Shown: positions 17,601-26,276 of the stretch, piece by piece
Numbering within the stretch: the first letter of the stretch is position 1
Layout: the number at the start of each line of letters is the position of its first letter
Assembly (NCBI GenBank): GCA_964573295.1
Contig: CAZNJE010000003.1
Span: 62,001-126,000 of the forward strand
Source: CAYQJL01 sp964573295
GTDB taxonomy: Bacteria; Eisenbacteria; RBG-16-71-46; CAIMUX01; WJJG01
Reading direction: 5' to 3'
Length of the DNA stretch: 64,000 nucleotides
The notes under the pieces: model-generated
Seen by the model: only the letters and a program-made list of their open reading frames with translations
Databases searched by the model: none
Told to the model about the DNA's origin: nothing
Program-made: the position numbers and the translations under genes

Positions 17601-17826
17601 CGGGCGATTTCTCCCCGGCGCGCATCGCATCGGACAGTCCGTGACCAAATCCCGCCAGGGGATTCCGCGCGATGGGGAGAGAGGAACGATCGGCGTCCGG
17701 CGACACCTCCCCCGGCCGGCCACTAGCCAACGCCGCGCCGTTGCCGATCAATAGCCACCCCACCAAGAGCAGAACCACCCTCGCTGCCACACCGGGCCAC
17801 CCGGCCGTCGAAGGTACCATGGTCAT
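14608..17826 (-). CDS. Secreted M14-family zinc carboxypeptidase
   Basis: This 1072-residue exported protein has a signal peptide (LLLVGWLLIGNGAALASG). An M14 metallocarboxypeptidase domain occupies the first half: HGNEPSG supplies the HxxE zinc ligands and MIDAHEMGG the third His, with substrate-pocket motifs NPDGRDR and FDLNRDW between. The C-terminal part (about 700-930) looks like a class-I amidotransferase-like or ThuA-like fold (KIAVLAAGN, RYDVLVMPDYWGG, LRDWIRDGGTLVACG). That pairing is known for large bacterial M14 proteins. ATG 17826 was chosen for the G-rich site just upstream and because it starts the signal peptide; the frame reaches 17889 without support. An in-frame 14-residue repeat lies near the middle. 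Confidence 0.88.
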   Translation of the reverse strand: MTMVPSTAGWPGVAARVVLLLVGWLLIGNGAALASGRPGEVSPDADRSSLPIARNPLAGFGHGLSDAMRAGEKSPGRFEDLGPYDPQVLPPEEHLGFPLGARPAVHREVYDYCRHLAERSDRVRLLPYGWTHEGRRLFALLVGTADRVGDAEALREDLARWADPRTQAQPDPAGLPVCVWVGACVHGNEPSGTDAALELAYQLVASQAAAADRLRENLIVLIDPLQNPDGRDRVLAQWRSLAAYEPDADDQSLRQWGVWPGGRTNHYLFDLNRDWFYVTQPESQGRTAFVTRWHPHVMIDAHEMGGQDTYLFSPPREPFHAAVSEYHHRWWDVFAADQAAAFDQRRWDYYVGDWHEEWFPGFASSWSAGIGAIGILYEQASARGSRVARRDGTLMTYRDTVEHQYVSYWANLETAARKRLELLRAYREQIESNTNRKGAYLFDTSGQPGRAASLARALSRQGVEIYVTTEEMRTTQAKPFWTDERQTVLLPPGALVVPLGQPHGALAEVVLAFDPAMEEDFLRSQRRELEKKGRSRFYDVTSWTLAIASGLPAYEITQAPQVELRPLGAAFDGSPGQGHGLPGETSDLSGQGHGLPGETGRLLEDACRSREDRGACLGYLIDGADDRVLWTLVRLWEAGLKVHGAREPFTHGGRAYPRGSLLIKRAAQGPSNGTAPGLRNGVAQGLGYEGATEQRTVEAILAEIAQETGVTIRGVPTALTEAGPDLGGHDFRPLTEPKIAVLAAGNVSWSEYGAIAWVLDVRAGVPFTPLAVDALGEVSLARYDVLVMPDYWGGPAGLKAALGPAGESKLRDWIRDGGTLVACGDGAAYAADSSSGLGSVRLRRDALSRIASRTKAALERAGIEPGEAGVLRRAPAPGTLNEDDFALAELDWAKTPGVMDGRLPGGYDGLVRPEPLWPWGVGRQAEALAVEDERMRRFHPRGCILRVELDPEAWLTAGCAVGPVTRTEAIVAEWMAAQVRTDYALVATDPRTVAASFATEDSLRLSGLLWPEGRQRWAQTAYLTREGVGKGQVILFVATPCHRGVWKSAERAFLNAVLLGPGMGGPPAEPYE
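16031..16104 (-). repeat. 42-bp in-frame tandem repeat in the M14 gene
   Basis: A 31-bp block recurs exactly after 42 bases and encodes SGQGHGLPGET twice (14-residue period). It lies in a linker between the peptidase and the C-terminal domain. Confidence 0.9.
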
Positions 17827-18343
17827 GAGAGCCCCCTCATCCGACTTCCGCGAACGATCCTTGCCCCGAGAAGACGAGTGTCGGTCCATCGCCCGACGGA
17901 TTCAACCACGCGACACCGAGCGGCCTGCCCACGGGAGAGTCTTCGCCCAGGACCAAGCCCCACCCCCGGGCGGATCACGCGCTGGGCTTTTGCCCCGGGG
18001 CAAAAACCAGGGATCGAGACCGAAACCGCGCCTTTCCCTCTTGCCTCGTGGAAAAGGCGGGACATGAGAAAGGACATCAGAAAGGCCCAGTGTTCTGCCC
18101 GACACCGTGATTGGCACCTTGGAGACGGTTCGTAGCTCAGAAAGAGGTGCCGCTGGAGTCGACCAGCGGCACCCAGTTGCACCCAGCGGCACCCACCCAG
18201 AAAATGACGTCGCGCCCACAAGCCCGGCCTGGAAACGATTCACCCCCCGGCGGGCCCGGAGAGCCGGGCCTCGCACCGACGGGCTCGGCGAGCCATCCCT
18301 CGTATCGGCGGCCGCGGGGAGCCGGCCTTCGGTCGGAAAACCT
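17827..18343. other. Intergenic region with a perfect 18-bp palindrome
   Basis: The 517-base gap contains TTTTGCCCCGGGGCAAAA at 17988-18005, a perfect palindrome with A/T ends, and a short repeat of CAGCGGCACCCA near 18162-18197. The palindrome could serve as a terminator for the propeller gene ending at 18344, although it is 340 bases away. No gene is supported here. Confidence 0.5.
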
Positions 18344-19633
18344 CTAGGATGCAACCTTATAGTAGATGACCTCCATCGGGGCTTCCTCCTCCTCCTCCTC
18401 ACCACCGGCGCTTCCACCCCCGAGGCCGCCCTGCATGGCCATCACTCCGCTGACCAGACCCTTGACGAGAATGGCCCGGTCCGGCGATATCATGAAGAAA
18501 CCATCGTTTGCGCCGTCACCCTCGCATGCGACCTGAATCTGCTTGATGAAGTGACCGTCCGGACTGAATACGTCGAAGGTTATCAATACACCCTCCGGCT
18601 GCTCAAACGCGCTGCGGTTCGTGTTGACCCAGATTGAGCCGTCGGGGGCAACCTCGATGCTCGTGACCACCGGCTCGGTCTCGCAGATCTCGGTCTTGAC
18701 CTCGAACGGCGCCTGCCTCGTCTGGGCCTCGATCGCGCTACGGATTCGCTCGGTTTCGGCGTCAGAGCGCGCGCGGTTCTCGTATTCGCGCTCGATGACC
18801 CGCTCCAGCGTGCCATCCTTCGCGTAGACGTTGATCACGTACGCGTCACGCTCCGGCGGCCCATAGACGTGCCCGTCCTCTGCCAACGCCCAGCGCCGGG
18901 GGAAGACGAAGTACTGATCCTTCTCGATGATCTCGAAGTTCTGGAAGTCGAGCTTGCTCTCCTTGCTCATGTAGCGAGTGACTTCCTTGCCTTCCTCGGT
19001 GAAGCTCGCCAGGAAACTCGTCCGGTTCTGGCCAGCTTGAGCTTGTTCGATCGCCATTCCGCCCATGACCAGATCGGTTCCGTTGCACTGCGCGTCGATC
19101 AGCACCCGGAAACCGCCGGCCGCCGGATCCGAGTTGCCCACCAGAACGTCTCCCGCGGGTATCCCCTCGCGATCGATCACGACCAGCTTGCCCGGGAAGG
19201 TCTGGACGATCCCGATATTGCCGCTGGGAAGAAGGCACATGTCCGAGGGGTTCTGCACCTCACCGGGCCCCTCGCCCTGGCGGCTCAACGTCTTGATCTT
19301 CTCGCCCTCTGGAGAGAAGACCTGCACCTCGCCGAGCTGCATATCGAGCAGGTAGATGTTGCCGGCTTCGTCATGGAGGGCTTGAACGACCACCCCGAAA
19401 AGGTTGTCATAGTCATCGGCGCCACCCACGCGCCAGAGTTCTTCGAGCTCGAGCTTCTCGACCCCCTTGCTGGGCTTCGGGCCATTGAGGACGTGGGTAA
19501 CGCCATCACGCACCGCCTCTTCGCCAGCCCACCCGGGGGCAGTCAGAACGAGCATCATTGCCAGGCTCGCCAGGCTAGCCCGCCACGCGGCCCCGTGGGT
19601 CCGCATTCGCACTCTCTTGGTCTGAATCGGCAT
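18344..19633 (-). CDS. Secreted 6-bladed beta-propeller protein
   Basis: The 429-residue product has a signal peptide (SLASLAMMLVLTAPGWA) and NHL-like propeller blades. The pattern D-x-x-GNIYLLD / VFSPEGEKIKTLSRQGEGPGE / PSDMCLLPSGNIGI is typical of the bacterial 6-bladed propeller family often found near secreted hydrolases. The C-terminus is unusual: a Gly-rich turn, six consecutive Glu, then MEVIYYKVAS. The ATG at 19633 has GGAGGAGGG upstream; the frame extends to 19876 without a ribosome site. A ligand or enzymatic role cannot be read from the sequence. Confidence 0.82.
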   Translation of the reverse strand: MPIQTKRVRMRTHGAAWRASLASLAMMLVLTAPGWAGEEAVRDGVTHVLNGPKPSKGVEKLELEELWRVGGADDYDNLFGVVVQALHDEAGNIYLLDMQLGEVQVFSPEGEKIKTLSRQGEGPGEVQNPSDMCLLPSGNIGIVQTFPGKLVVIDREGIPAGDVLVGNSDPAAGGFRVLIDAQCNGTDLVMGGMAIEQAQAGQNRTSFLASFTEEGKEVTRYMSKESKLDFQNFEIIEKDQYFVFPRRWALAEDGHVYGPPERDAYVINVYAKDGTLERVIEREYENRARSDAETERIRSAIEAQTRQAPFEVKTEICETEPVVTSIEVAPDGSIWVNTNRSAFEQPEGVLITFDVFSPDGHFIKQIQVACEGDGANDGFFMISPDRAILVKGLVSGVMAMQGGLGGGSAGGEEEEEEAPMEVIYYKVAS

Positions 19634-19909
19634 GGAAATCCCTCCTCCAGGTGCGGCGGCACCGTGTCGGTGCACCTGCCGCCGATGCTCGTGTGATTCG
19701 TGAGCCTGCGTCCCAGCACTCACGGACGGTGTCTCCAGAAAGCCCGCTTTCTCCAGAGAGCACGCTCGACTGGCCGTCCTGTTCAGTCTTCCGGGCCCGC
19801 CACAGGGTCCCCGCCGGGTGGGGTTGCCCGCAATGCCCTCCTGGTATATAGCGGGCCGACCCGTGGGAGGTTTCATTCGCGGAAAGGAATCTCCGCGGGT
19901 GCTTCCGGC

Positions 19910-21559
19910 TCAGCGCACTGTCAGCCAACGTGCCAACGTTGTGCCTTTGCTGGTCTCCAGCCGCAGGAAGCGGATGCCGCTGCCACGGGACGTCCCGGAG
20001 GGCAGTTTCCAGCTGCGCTCGCTCGTGCCCGAAGGCAACGGTCCAAGGCTCCCCCGGCACAACTCGCGTCCGTTGAGATCGTGCAGGCTGAGACGGCTGT
20101 GAGGACTGGACTCCGGCAAGTGCACCTGCAGAATGCAGCTTCCGCGGGGACCGATCCAGACACGAAGCGAGCCCCCCCCGGGGGCATCCGCGTCGGCATT
20201 CGGGAATGTGACCGATGCGCTGTGCGACTCGGAGCGGGTGAAGTAGAGATTATCGTAGTAGCCCGAGCTGCGTCCGTCGTTCCAGAAGACGTAGGCCTCA
20301 CCGGCGCCATCGCCCAGCAGGTCGCAGGTCCAGGTGACGTAGGGTTCCACCGTGTAGGGGACGTCGTTGACCCGGGGAGACTCGGCGAGCCACGTTCCGC
20401 CGGCGTCGTCGGAACGTGAGTAGTAGAGGTCCACATCGGACTGGAACGGCTCGTTCCAGATCCAGGTCGCGTGGAGGCGCCCGTCCGCCCCGGCATGGAG
20501 GTGGGCTTCATACTGATTGCCCGGAAACGCATCATTGACCTGGACGTTGGGGGTAAACGCCACGCCGTCGGACGAGCTGGTGTGGAAGATGTCGGTGTTG
20601 TAGGCGCCGTTGCGGGTATCGGCGAAGACGACATGGAATCGGCCCGCCGCGCTGACCAGATCGGGATCGCCAGCCGAACTCGCCGGGTGGTCGTTCACCG
20701 TCACCGGCATCTCCCATGAAGCGCCCCCGTCCGATGAGCGTGTGAAGAGGATCAGTTCGGAGCCGGTCGCCACCACCGCACCCAGCCGGCCCGACTGCGG
20801 ATCGTAGGCCAGCCTCGGCGGGGCCCCATCATGGGGACACGCGTTCGAGAGAATCGGTACCGGCGATGTCCAGGTCAGACCGTGGTCGTCCGAGGACACG
20901 ATGTAGGGCTCCCCGTTCGGATAGGCCACCGCCTGGAAGTAGGCCACCAGGAGCCGATCGCCGGCCATACACAAGTCCTGCCGGTAGTAGTCTTCTCCGG
21001 GCGCCTCGGGATGGACGCGCAGGCTTGGCGTCCACGTGACGCCGCCGTCGTTCGAGCGGGCGAATCGAATCTCGTTGTTGTAGGGGGCGAACTTCAACTC
21101 CCCCCAGGCCGCGTAGACTGCGCCGTCCTCTCCCACCGCCATCGACGGCATCATGACCGCGTTGGGCGAGGTGTCATTGATCTGCACCGGTTCCTGCCAT
21201 GTCAGCCCGCCATCGAGCGAGCGCGAAATGAGCACCCGCTCGGGGTTGTAGTGGCTGTATCGGGCTACGTAGACCGCGTAGAGTTCGCCGGTCGGCCCCC
21301 ACGCCACCGCCGGCTCGCGGTGTTCGTGGTTCTGGTCGTAGTCGACGCGGATGCTGGGCAGGAAGTCGACCTCTTCCCGGGCCCGGTCGGGCGTGGGAAG
21401 GCAATCCCCGAGACCGGCCACGAGCCGGTAGCAGCCGGCCGCGTCGAAACACTCCGCCGGCACCGAGGAGGATCTCGCCCGCGCGGCCGAGAAGGACATC
21501 ATCCCGAGGACGGCGAAGACGAACAGAACAAGATGGCGAGCGGACCCGAGCAAGGCCAT
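19910..21559 (-). CDS. Secreted BNR/Asp-box repeat (sialidase-fold) protein
   Basis: The 549-residue protein has a signal peptide (LVLFVFAVLGMMSFSA) and repeated Asp-box motifs: SLDGGLTW, SNDGGVTW, SDDHGLTW, SSDGGASW and a partial SDDAGGTW. These mark sialidase-type six-bladed propeller blades. The catalytic Arg triad and Tyr/Glu of true sialidases cannot be assigned, so a non-enzymatic propeller is equally likely. The last 90 residues (LSLHDLNGREL ... IRFLRLET) are a degenerate FlgD-like domain lacking WDGRD. GGAGG lies 5 bases before ATG 21559. Confidence 0.82.
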   Translation of the reverse strand: MALLGSARHLVLFVFAVLGMMSFSAARARSSSVPAECFDAAGCYRLVAGLGDCLPTPDRAREEVDFLPSIRVDYDQNHEHREPAVAWGPTGELYAVYVARYSHYNPERVLISRSLDGGLTWQEPVQINDTSPNAVMMPSMAVGEDGAVYAAWGELKFAPYNNEIRFARSNDGGVTWTPSLRVHPEAPGEDYYRQDLCMAGDRLLVAYFQAVAYPNGEPYIVSSDDHGLTWTSPVPILSNACPHDGAPPRLAYDPQSGRLGAVVATGSELILFTRSSDGGASWEMPVTVNDHPASSAGDPDLVSAAGRFHVVFADTRNGAYNTDIFHTSSSDGVAFTPNVQVNDAFPGNQYEAHLHAGADGRLHATWIWNEPFQSDVDLYYSRSDDAGGTWLAESPRVNDVPYTVEPYVTWTCDLLGDGAGEAYVFWNDGRSSGYYDNLYFTRSESHSASVTFPNADADAPGGGSLRVWIGPRGSCILQVHLPESSPHSRLSLHDLNGRELCRGSLGPLPSGTSERSWKLPSGTSRGSGIRFLRLETSKGTTLARWLTVR

Positions 21560-21701
21560 GCCGTCCTCCGGATGGGATTCTGAAACGTCCTCGTATTCGG
21601 TTTCGATTCTATCCCATCGGCCGCCCCGAGCCCAGCGGTGCCTGCTGACTTGGCAGACCATCCCGAGTATCCCTCGTTCCCGAAAGGGCATGTACTCCAC
21701 G

Positions 21702-22442
21702 TCAATCGAAGTCGATCGAACCGATCCCCGAGACCCGCTCGCGGACGCGTCGCGGATCGCCGAAGACGTCGATGCTCCCCACGCCGGAAAGGTCACCTCG
21801 GAAGCTCTCGGTTGCGTGGACCTTCACCGAACCTGCCCCGCACAAATCAACCTCGACCGTCCCGGCCACCAGATCGCGGGCATCCACGCTCCCGGCTCCT
21901 TGCAGCTCGATCTCGAGTTCATCCACCCGGCCCTCGAGGAACAGATCACCCGCACCGTGGAGCTCGTAGGTGAACTCGCCTCCCTCGAAACCGCGGATGT
22001 CGACATCGGCGGCGCCCCCGATCTCGAGCGTCTCGATCCGCGGAACGGTGATCCGCACCTCGCACACGCGGTCACTGTCGGTGTCCCGGGCGCAGTCCAA
22101 GACCAGGCGACCGCGGCGCACCTCGGTCTCAATGCGCTCGATCAGATTGTCGTCGTAGGTGAGTTCCACCCGGGTCTCGCTCCCGAATCGGATGTGGACG
22201 TCGAAGGCGCAGTCGATCACCACACCGGTGAAGTCGGCCACGTCGCGTGTCTCGGTCACCAGGTGGCCCGATCCCTCCGGCTCGCGATCCCGGTTCCACC
22301 AGGAAGCGTGCGCCGGCAACGTCGCCAGGGATGTTGCCGCCAGAAACATGACGGCCCATAGCACGGTGGTCCGGACCGTCGTCGATGTGAACCCCCACGT
22401 CAGCGTGATCGTGCCCAGGAACTTGCCCATGATCTTGCCCAT
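21702..22442 (-). CDS. DUF2807 (GIN-domain) exported protein
   Basis: The 246-residue product has an N-terminal hydrophobic signal (LWAVMFLAATSLATLPAHA). A right-handed beta-helix-type domain follows with the repeating GAG pattern of DUF2807: LEIGGAADVDIRGF, ELHGAGDLFLEG, ELQGAGSVDARD and DLCGAGSVKVHA, ending LSGVGSIDVFG. The domain is described as a putative auto-transporter adhesin head; its role is unknown. ATG 22442 follows GGAGGAGG; the frame extends to 22529 but without a ribosome site. The gene is divergent from the TetR-TolC gene. Confidence 0.88.
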   Translation of the reverse strand: MGKIMGKFLGTITLTWGFTSTTVRTTVLWAVMFLAATSLATLPAHASWWNRDREPEGSGHLVTETRDVADFTGVVIDCAFDVHIRFGSETRVELTYDDNLIERIETEVRRGRLVLDCARDTDSDRVCEVRITVPRIETLEIGGAADVDIRGFEGGEFTYELHGAGDLFLEGRVDELEIELQGAGSVDARDLVAGTVEVDLCGAGSVKVHATESFRGDLSGVGSIDVFGDPRRVRERVSGIGSIDFD

Positions 22443-22634
22443 GAAGCGCCTCCTCCCTCTTGTCTTCTCCGTCCTTCTGCCCTCTCGCCAAGGCCGGCCG
22501 CCTCGGCCGCCCCCTCGCATGCGGCACATGCGCTCGGGAACTCATCCGCTCTCTAGACGAGACTGGACGGCCCAGGGTTTAGCATCGCTTCACAACAAGA
22601 TTGCATTCGTGCGATTTGGTGAGGCCTGCCGAAT

Positions 22635-22694
22635 CCTCCCTACGCCTCCTCCGCCCTCCCTAAGCCTCCTCAGTCCTCCCCACGCCCCCTATCC
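22635..22694. repeat. 20-bp pyrimidine-rich tandem repeat, 3 copies
   Basis: CCTCCCTAMGCCTCCTC recurs at 22635 and 22655 and in diverged form at 22675. One strand is almost purely pyrimidine. Confidence 0.85.
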
Positions 22695-22752
22695 TCCCGA
22701 ATCTTCTCTAATCAAAGACTCATCAGACTCCCGATGAAAATCGGAAACCTCC

Positions 22753-22766
22753 TGACCGAACGGTCG
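22753..22766. promoter_or_regulatory. TetR-type operator upstream of the efflux operon
   Basis: TGACC-GAAC-GGTCG lies about 60 bases before the start codon of the TetR-TolC gene, with the extended inverted repeat ACCGA/TCGGT. TetR regulators usually bind their own promoter, so autoregulation of the whole efflux operon is likely. A near copy is at 6135-6148. Confidence 0.55.
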
Positions 22767-22826
22767 GTAGAGACGGGCAACTGATTGGGTGGTGACCGGT
22801 TCAGAACCACGAGGTGTTCCCAGACG

Positions 22827-24935
22827 ATGAAGGCAACGAAGGCAACGCGACAGGGCGCCGGAGGGCGCGAGGCCATCCTGGACGCCGCACGGCAGATCTT
22901 CGCGCGCCGGGGGTACGCGGGCGCATCGATGCGCCAGATCGCGGAAACCGCCGGCGTCACGAAAGCGGCAATCTACTATCACTTCGCGGACAAGGCGTCC
23001 CTGTTCCGGGAGGTGCTCAGCCACGCGCTCGAACAGATCCATCGCCGCAAGGAGGCGGCACTGCTGGGAATCGTGGACCCGCTCGAGCGCTTGCGGGCGC
23101 TGGTGTGGGCCCACCTGCAGCAGTTCGCGGAGCAGCGAGACCTGGTGCGTCAGATCTACGTCATGATCTTCCTTCCCGAGGAGGCATCCGTGCCGGTGAC
23201 CGACATCTTCCATGATCAGAGTTGCATCTTCCGCGAGGTCCTGACCGACTGCACCCACGAAGGGTATCTGGAGCCCGAGGAGGTCGAGGAGGCCGCCCTG
23301 GTCGTCCTGGGTGCCCTGGAGTACGCCGGCGCGATGTCACTGCTGGACAAGGACGCGCCCCCTCCCTCGCGCGAGTACGCCGAGGCCATCCTGACACGCG
23401 TTCTCCCCTGGGCAAGCCAGGCCCCTTCGAAGCAAGTCCGCCCGGGGCGGCGCACCGGCCGCATCGCATCGCTGCTCATGCCGCTGCTCATGCCGGTGCT
23501 CACCGCGGCGGGCCTCGGCATGGGCAGCGGCCTCCTGCCCGCCGCCGCGCAGACGGCGCCGCTGGATGTGATTCCCGGCAGTAGCGGGCCGATCCCCATC
23601 GAGGTGTGTGTGGAAGAGGCCCTGGAGCAGAACAGCTCCATCCTGGCTGCCCGCCAGGGGCGCCGGGAGCTTTCGGGCCAGAAGAAACAGGCCGTCTCAC
23701 TCGGGCTGCCCTCGCTCGACGCCAGCGGCACCTGGTCACGCGGCCGCGATCCCAGCTTCGCCTTCGATCAGACCTTCGGAGGCGGTGGCGACGGGGCGGC
23801 CGATTCCACGGCATCGGGCCTGGACAGCCTCTTCGCCGGGTTCAGCTTCATCCCGGCCCCCGAAGACATCCAGGCCCAAACCTTCTGGCGCACCAGCCTC
23901 AACGCGCGCTGGGAGGTCCAACCCAGTCTCATCTACAACGCCGTCGGCGCCGCCCAGCTCGGCATTCGGCGCCAGGAAGCACTGATCGCCGACACCGAGC
24001 ATCGCGCCATCGAAGAGGTCATGCGCGCCTACCACCAGACCGTCATGGTAGGTGAGCAGATCGCCGCGCTCGACGCCGACATCGAGGCCAAGCGGGAGTT
24101 CCTCGAGATCACGCGCCGTCGGTTGGAACTGGGCTTCTCCACACCGCTCGATACGCTGCGCGCCGCCGTCGCCTACGGCAACCTGCTTCCGCAACGGCGC
24201 AACCTGGCGCAACGCCTCCGCGACGCCGGCGCGAATCTGAATGTGCTCATGGGGCGCCCGCCGCACACTGCGTTGTCGCTCTCGCCACAGGAACAGCTCG
24301 AACTCGAGCCCATTGGGCCCGAGCTGGCCATCGAGGCCCTTCCCCACCGGCCCGATCTGATGAGCCTCGAGCTCATGATTGAGATCCTGGCGAAGAACCG
24401 GGGCCGGATCAAGGCCGAGCACCGGCCGGTCGTCTCGGCCGATGCCTCCTACGGCTACGTCACCGGCGATTTCGGCGACATGTTCGACCAGGGCCACGAC
24501 TTCTGGAACGCGAGCGTGACCTTGCGTGTCCCGCTCTTCGACGGATTGCGCACGAAAGGACGGGTGCAGGAGGCCGAAGCTCAGATCCGGCGGACCGAGC
24601 TCGACCAGCTCGACGCGGTCCGCCGCGCCCGTCTGGAGGTGCACTCCCTGCTGGGCGAGCTGGAGGCGGCGCGGGAGAACTACCGCGCGGCCCGGCTCAA
24701 TGCCGAAGCGGCCGAGGATGCGCTCGAGCAGATCCAGATGCGCTATGAGCTCGGCCAGTCCGACTACCTCAGCGTGCTCGACGTGCAGGCCGACCGGTCG
24801 CAGGCCCGAAGCAACCTGATCTCGGCCCGTAACGAAGTTCTCTCGGTTACCGCCTCGCTCAAGCGAGCACTCGGGTTCCGGCCCGACCGCTCCCTGGCAA
24901 ACATCAAGCAGCAACTCAACCGGGAGGCCTCATGA
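22827..24935 (+). CDS. TetR regulator fused in frame to a TolC-family outer-membrane protein
   Basis: A single 702-residue frame joins two normally separate proteins. Residues about 12-60 are a TetR helix-turn-helix (AILDAARQIFARRGYAGASM, VTKAAIYYHFADKASLF), followed by a ligand-binding-type helical domain to about 205. Residues 211-242 form a signal-peptide-like segment (LLMPLLMPVLTAAGLGMGSG, then AAAQ). From about 250 to 702 the protein is a TolC-family efflux channel with two repeats (ALEQNSSILAARQGR; LDTLRAAVAYGNLLPQRRN; LGQSDYLSVLDVQADR). A DNA-binding domain on an exported barrel is paradoxical. Internal starts at 23478 or 23490, processing, or a sequencing error hiding a stop are all possible. 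ATG 22827 follows GAGGTG. The downstream adaptor overlaps by ATGA. Confidence 0.85.
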   Translation: MKATKATRQGAGGREAILDAARQIFARRGYAGASMRQIAETAGVTKAAIYYHFADKASLFREVLSHALEQIHRRKEAALLGIVDPLERLRALVWAHLQQFAEQRDLVRQIYVMIFLPEEASVPVTDIFHDQSCIFREVLTDCTHEGYLEPEEVEEAALVVLGALEYAGAMSLLDKDAPPPSREYAEAILTRVLPWASQAPSKQVRPGRRTGRIASLLMPLLMPVLTAAGLGMGSGLLPAAAQTAPLDVIPGSSGPIPIEVCVEEALEQNSSILAARQGRRELSGQKKQAVSLGLPSLDASGTWSRGRDPSFAFDQTFGGGGDGAADSTASGLDSLFAGFSFIPAPEDIQAQTFWRTSLNARWEVQPSLIYNAVGAAQLGIRRQEALIADTEHRAIEEVMRAYHQTVMVGEQIAALDADIEAKREFLEITRRRLELGFSTPLDTLRAAVAYGNLLPQRRNLAQRLRDAGANLNVLMGRPPHTALSLSPQEQLELEPIGPELAIEALPHRPDLMSLELMIEILAKNRGRIKAEHRPVVSADASYGYVTGDFGDMFDQGHDFWNASVTLRVPLFDGLRTKGRVQEAEAQIRRTELDQLDAVRRARLEVHSLLGELEAARENYRAARLNAEAAEDALEQIQMRYELGQSDYLSVLDVQADRSQARSNLISARNEVLSVTASLKRALGFRPDRSLANIKQQLNREAS

Positions 24936-24967
24936 TCCCGGCCCACGCAGATTGTACGGAGGTCGTC

Positions 24968-26230
24968 ATGTCTTGCTCCTCTGACCGTCATGCCGGATTG
25001 AATCCACATCCCCGGAGGTCGGGCCGTCCTGCCGCGGGCGCCCCCGAGCCCCCGGCCCCACGACCCATCACCGTCGGAGCGCCGCCGGCCGTACGGTTCA
25101 TGGCCGGCCCGGCGGCCTTGCTGGCGGCCGTGCTCCTCGGCGCCACCCTTTCAGGCTGTGGGTCGGGCGGCCCTTCCGCCGACGCCACCGAAAGGCCGGC
25201 GGAGGTCCCTCGCAACGTACGCGTCATGACCATCGAGCCTACCGAGCTCAAAACCTTCCTCACGATCGCCGGCCGTACCCGATCGCTCCAGGGCGCCGAC
25301 CTCAGCGCCGAGGAAGCCGGCCGGGTGGCGGCCATCCCCCGCGAGAAGGGCGCGCGGGTCGCGGAAGGTGATGTGCTCGTGCTGCTCGACCGGTCGCTTC
25401 TGGCCGCCGAGAAGAAGTCCGCCGAGGCCAACCGCGATCTGCAGGCCTACAACGCCGAGCGGATGCACCAGCTGCGCCAGGCCAACTCGATCAGCGAGCT
25501 CGAACTCCGCCGGGCCGAAACGCAGCTACGCGATGCCGAAGCCCGCGCAGAGATGGCCGGCATCCGCTACGACCGGGCCGCCATCGATGCGCCCTTCGAC
25601 GGGGTCGTGGCCGACCGCTATGTGGACCTCGGGCAACTCGTCAGTCCCGGCCAGCCGGTAGCCCGCATTGTCGATCCCTACACGATCGTCCTCGAGAGTG
25701 CGCTCACCGAAATGGAAATCGGCTGGGTCGATGAGGGCAAGAAGGCCACGGTCAAGCTCGACGGGTTGGAAGACGAGTTCGAGGGCATCGTGCACTGGGT
25801 CGGGATCGCGGCCGATCCGGCCACCGGCAAGTTCCCCGTGGAAATCTACATCGACAATCCCACCGGCCGCCTGCGTGCCGGAACCGTGGGCCGGGCGCGC
25901 ATCCTGAAATCCGTCTACGAAGACGTGGTGTTGATCCCGCGCGACGCCGTCATCTCCCGCCCGAGCGGACCGGTGGCGTTCGTCGCCGAGGGGAATCGCG
26001 CCAGCCTGCGGCGGCTCGACATTGGCGTCGACCAAGGGCTCTTGGTCCTGGTCGAGTCCGGGATCGAGGCCGGGGAGCGGCTGATCGTGCGTGGCCAGCG
26101 CGAGATCCACAATGGATCGGCCATCCTGATCCAGGAGGAATCCGGCGCCCGGGACGGGACGCTGCCCGGCGATCCGGATGTGATCTCTCAGGAGCACACG
26201 GTTTCGCGCCTCTGGAACCACGGCAGTTGA
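24968..26230 (+). CDS. RND efflux periplasmic adaptor lipoprotein
   Basis: This membrane-fusion protein (420 residues) links the inner-membrane pump to the TolC channel. A hydrophobic segment ends in the lipobox LSGC (Cys 64). The order of domains is beta-barrel, lipoyl (AEEAGRVAAIPREKGARVAEGD), coiled-coil hairpin (AEANRDLQAYNAERMHQ to AEARAEMAG), then the second lipoyl half (APFDGVVADRYVDLGQLV). ATG 24968 has GGAGG 5 bases upstream. An earlier ATG at 24932 overlaps the previous stop, while 25100 would give a normal-length signal peptide, so the start is uncertain. It is encoded between the channel and pump genes. Confidence 0.92.
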   Translation: MSCSSDRHAGLNPHPRRSGRPAAGAPEPPAPRPITVGAPPAVRFMAGPAALLAAVLLGATLSGCGSGGPSADATERPAEVPRNVRVMTIEPTELKTFLTIAGRTRSLQGADLSAEEAGRVAAIPREKGARVAEGDVLVLLDRSLLAAEKKSAEANRDLQAYNAERMHQLRQANSISELELRRAETQLRDAEARAEMAGIRYDRAAIDAPFDGVVADRYVDLGQLVSPGQPVARIVDPYTIVLESALTEMEIGWVDEGKKATVKLDGLEDEFEGIVHWVGIAADPATGKFPVEIYIDNPTGRLRAGTVGRARILKSVYEDVVLIPRDAVISRPSGPVAFVAEGNRASLRRLDIGVDQGLLVLVESGIEAGERLIVRGQREIHNGSAILIQEESGARDGTLPGDPDVISQEHTVSRLWNHGS

Positions 26231-26276
26231 GAGACCTCAGGCACCTGAAGAACCCCGGCACCGAGGGAGGCCGTTC

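Larger units (their letters stand above)
22443..22826. other. Divergent intergenic region with TetR box and pyrimidine repeat
   Basis: This gap of 384 bases separates DUF2807 from the efflux operon. It contains a 20-bp pyrimidine-rich tandem repeat (22635-22694) and an operator-like palindrome (22753-22766). No open frame here looks coding. Confidence 0.55.
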
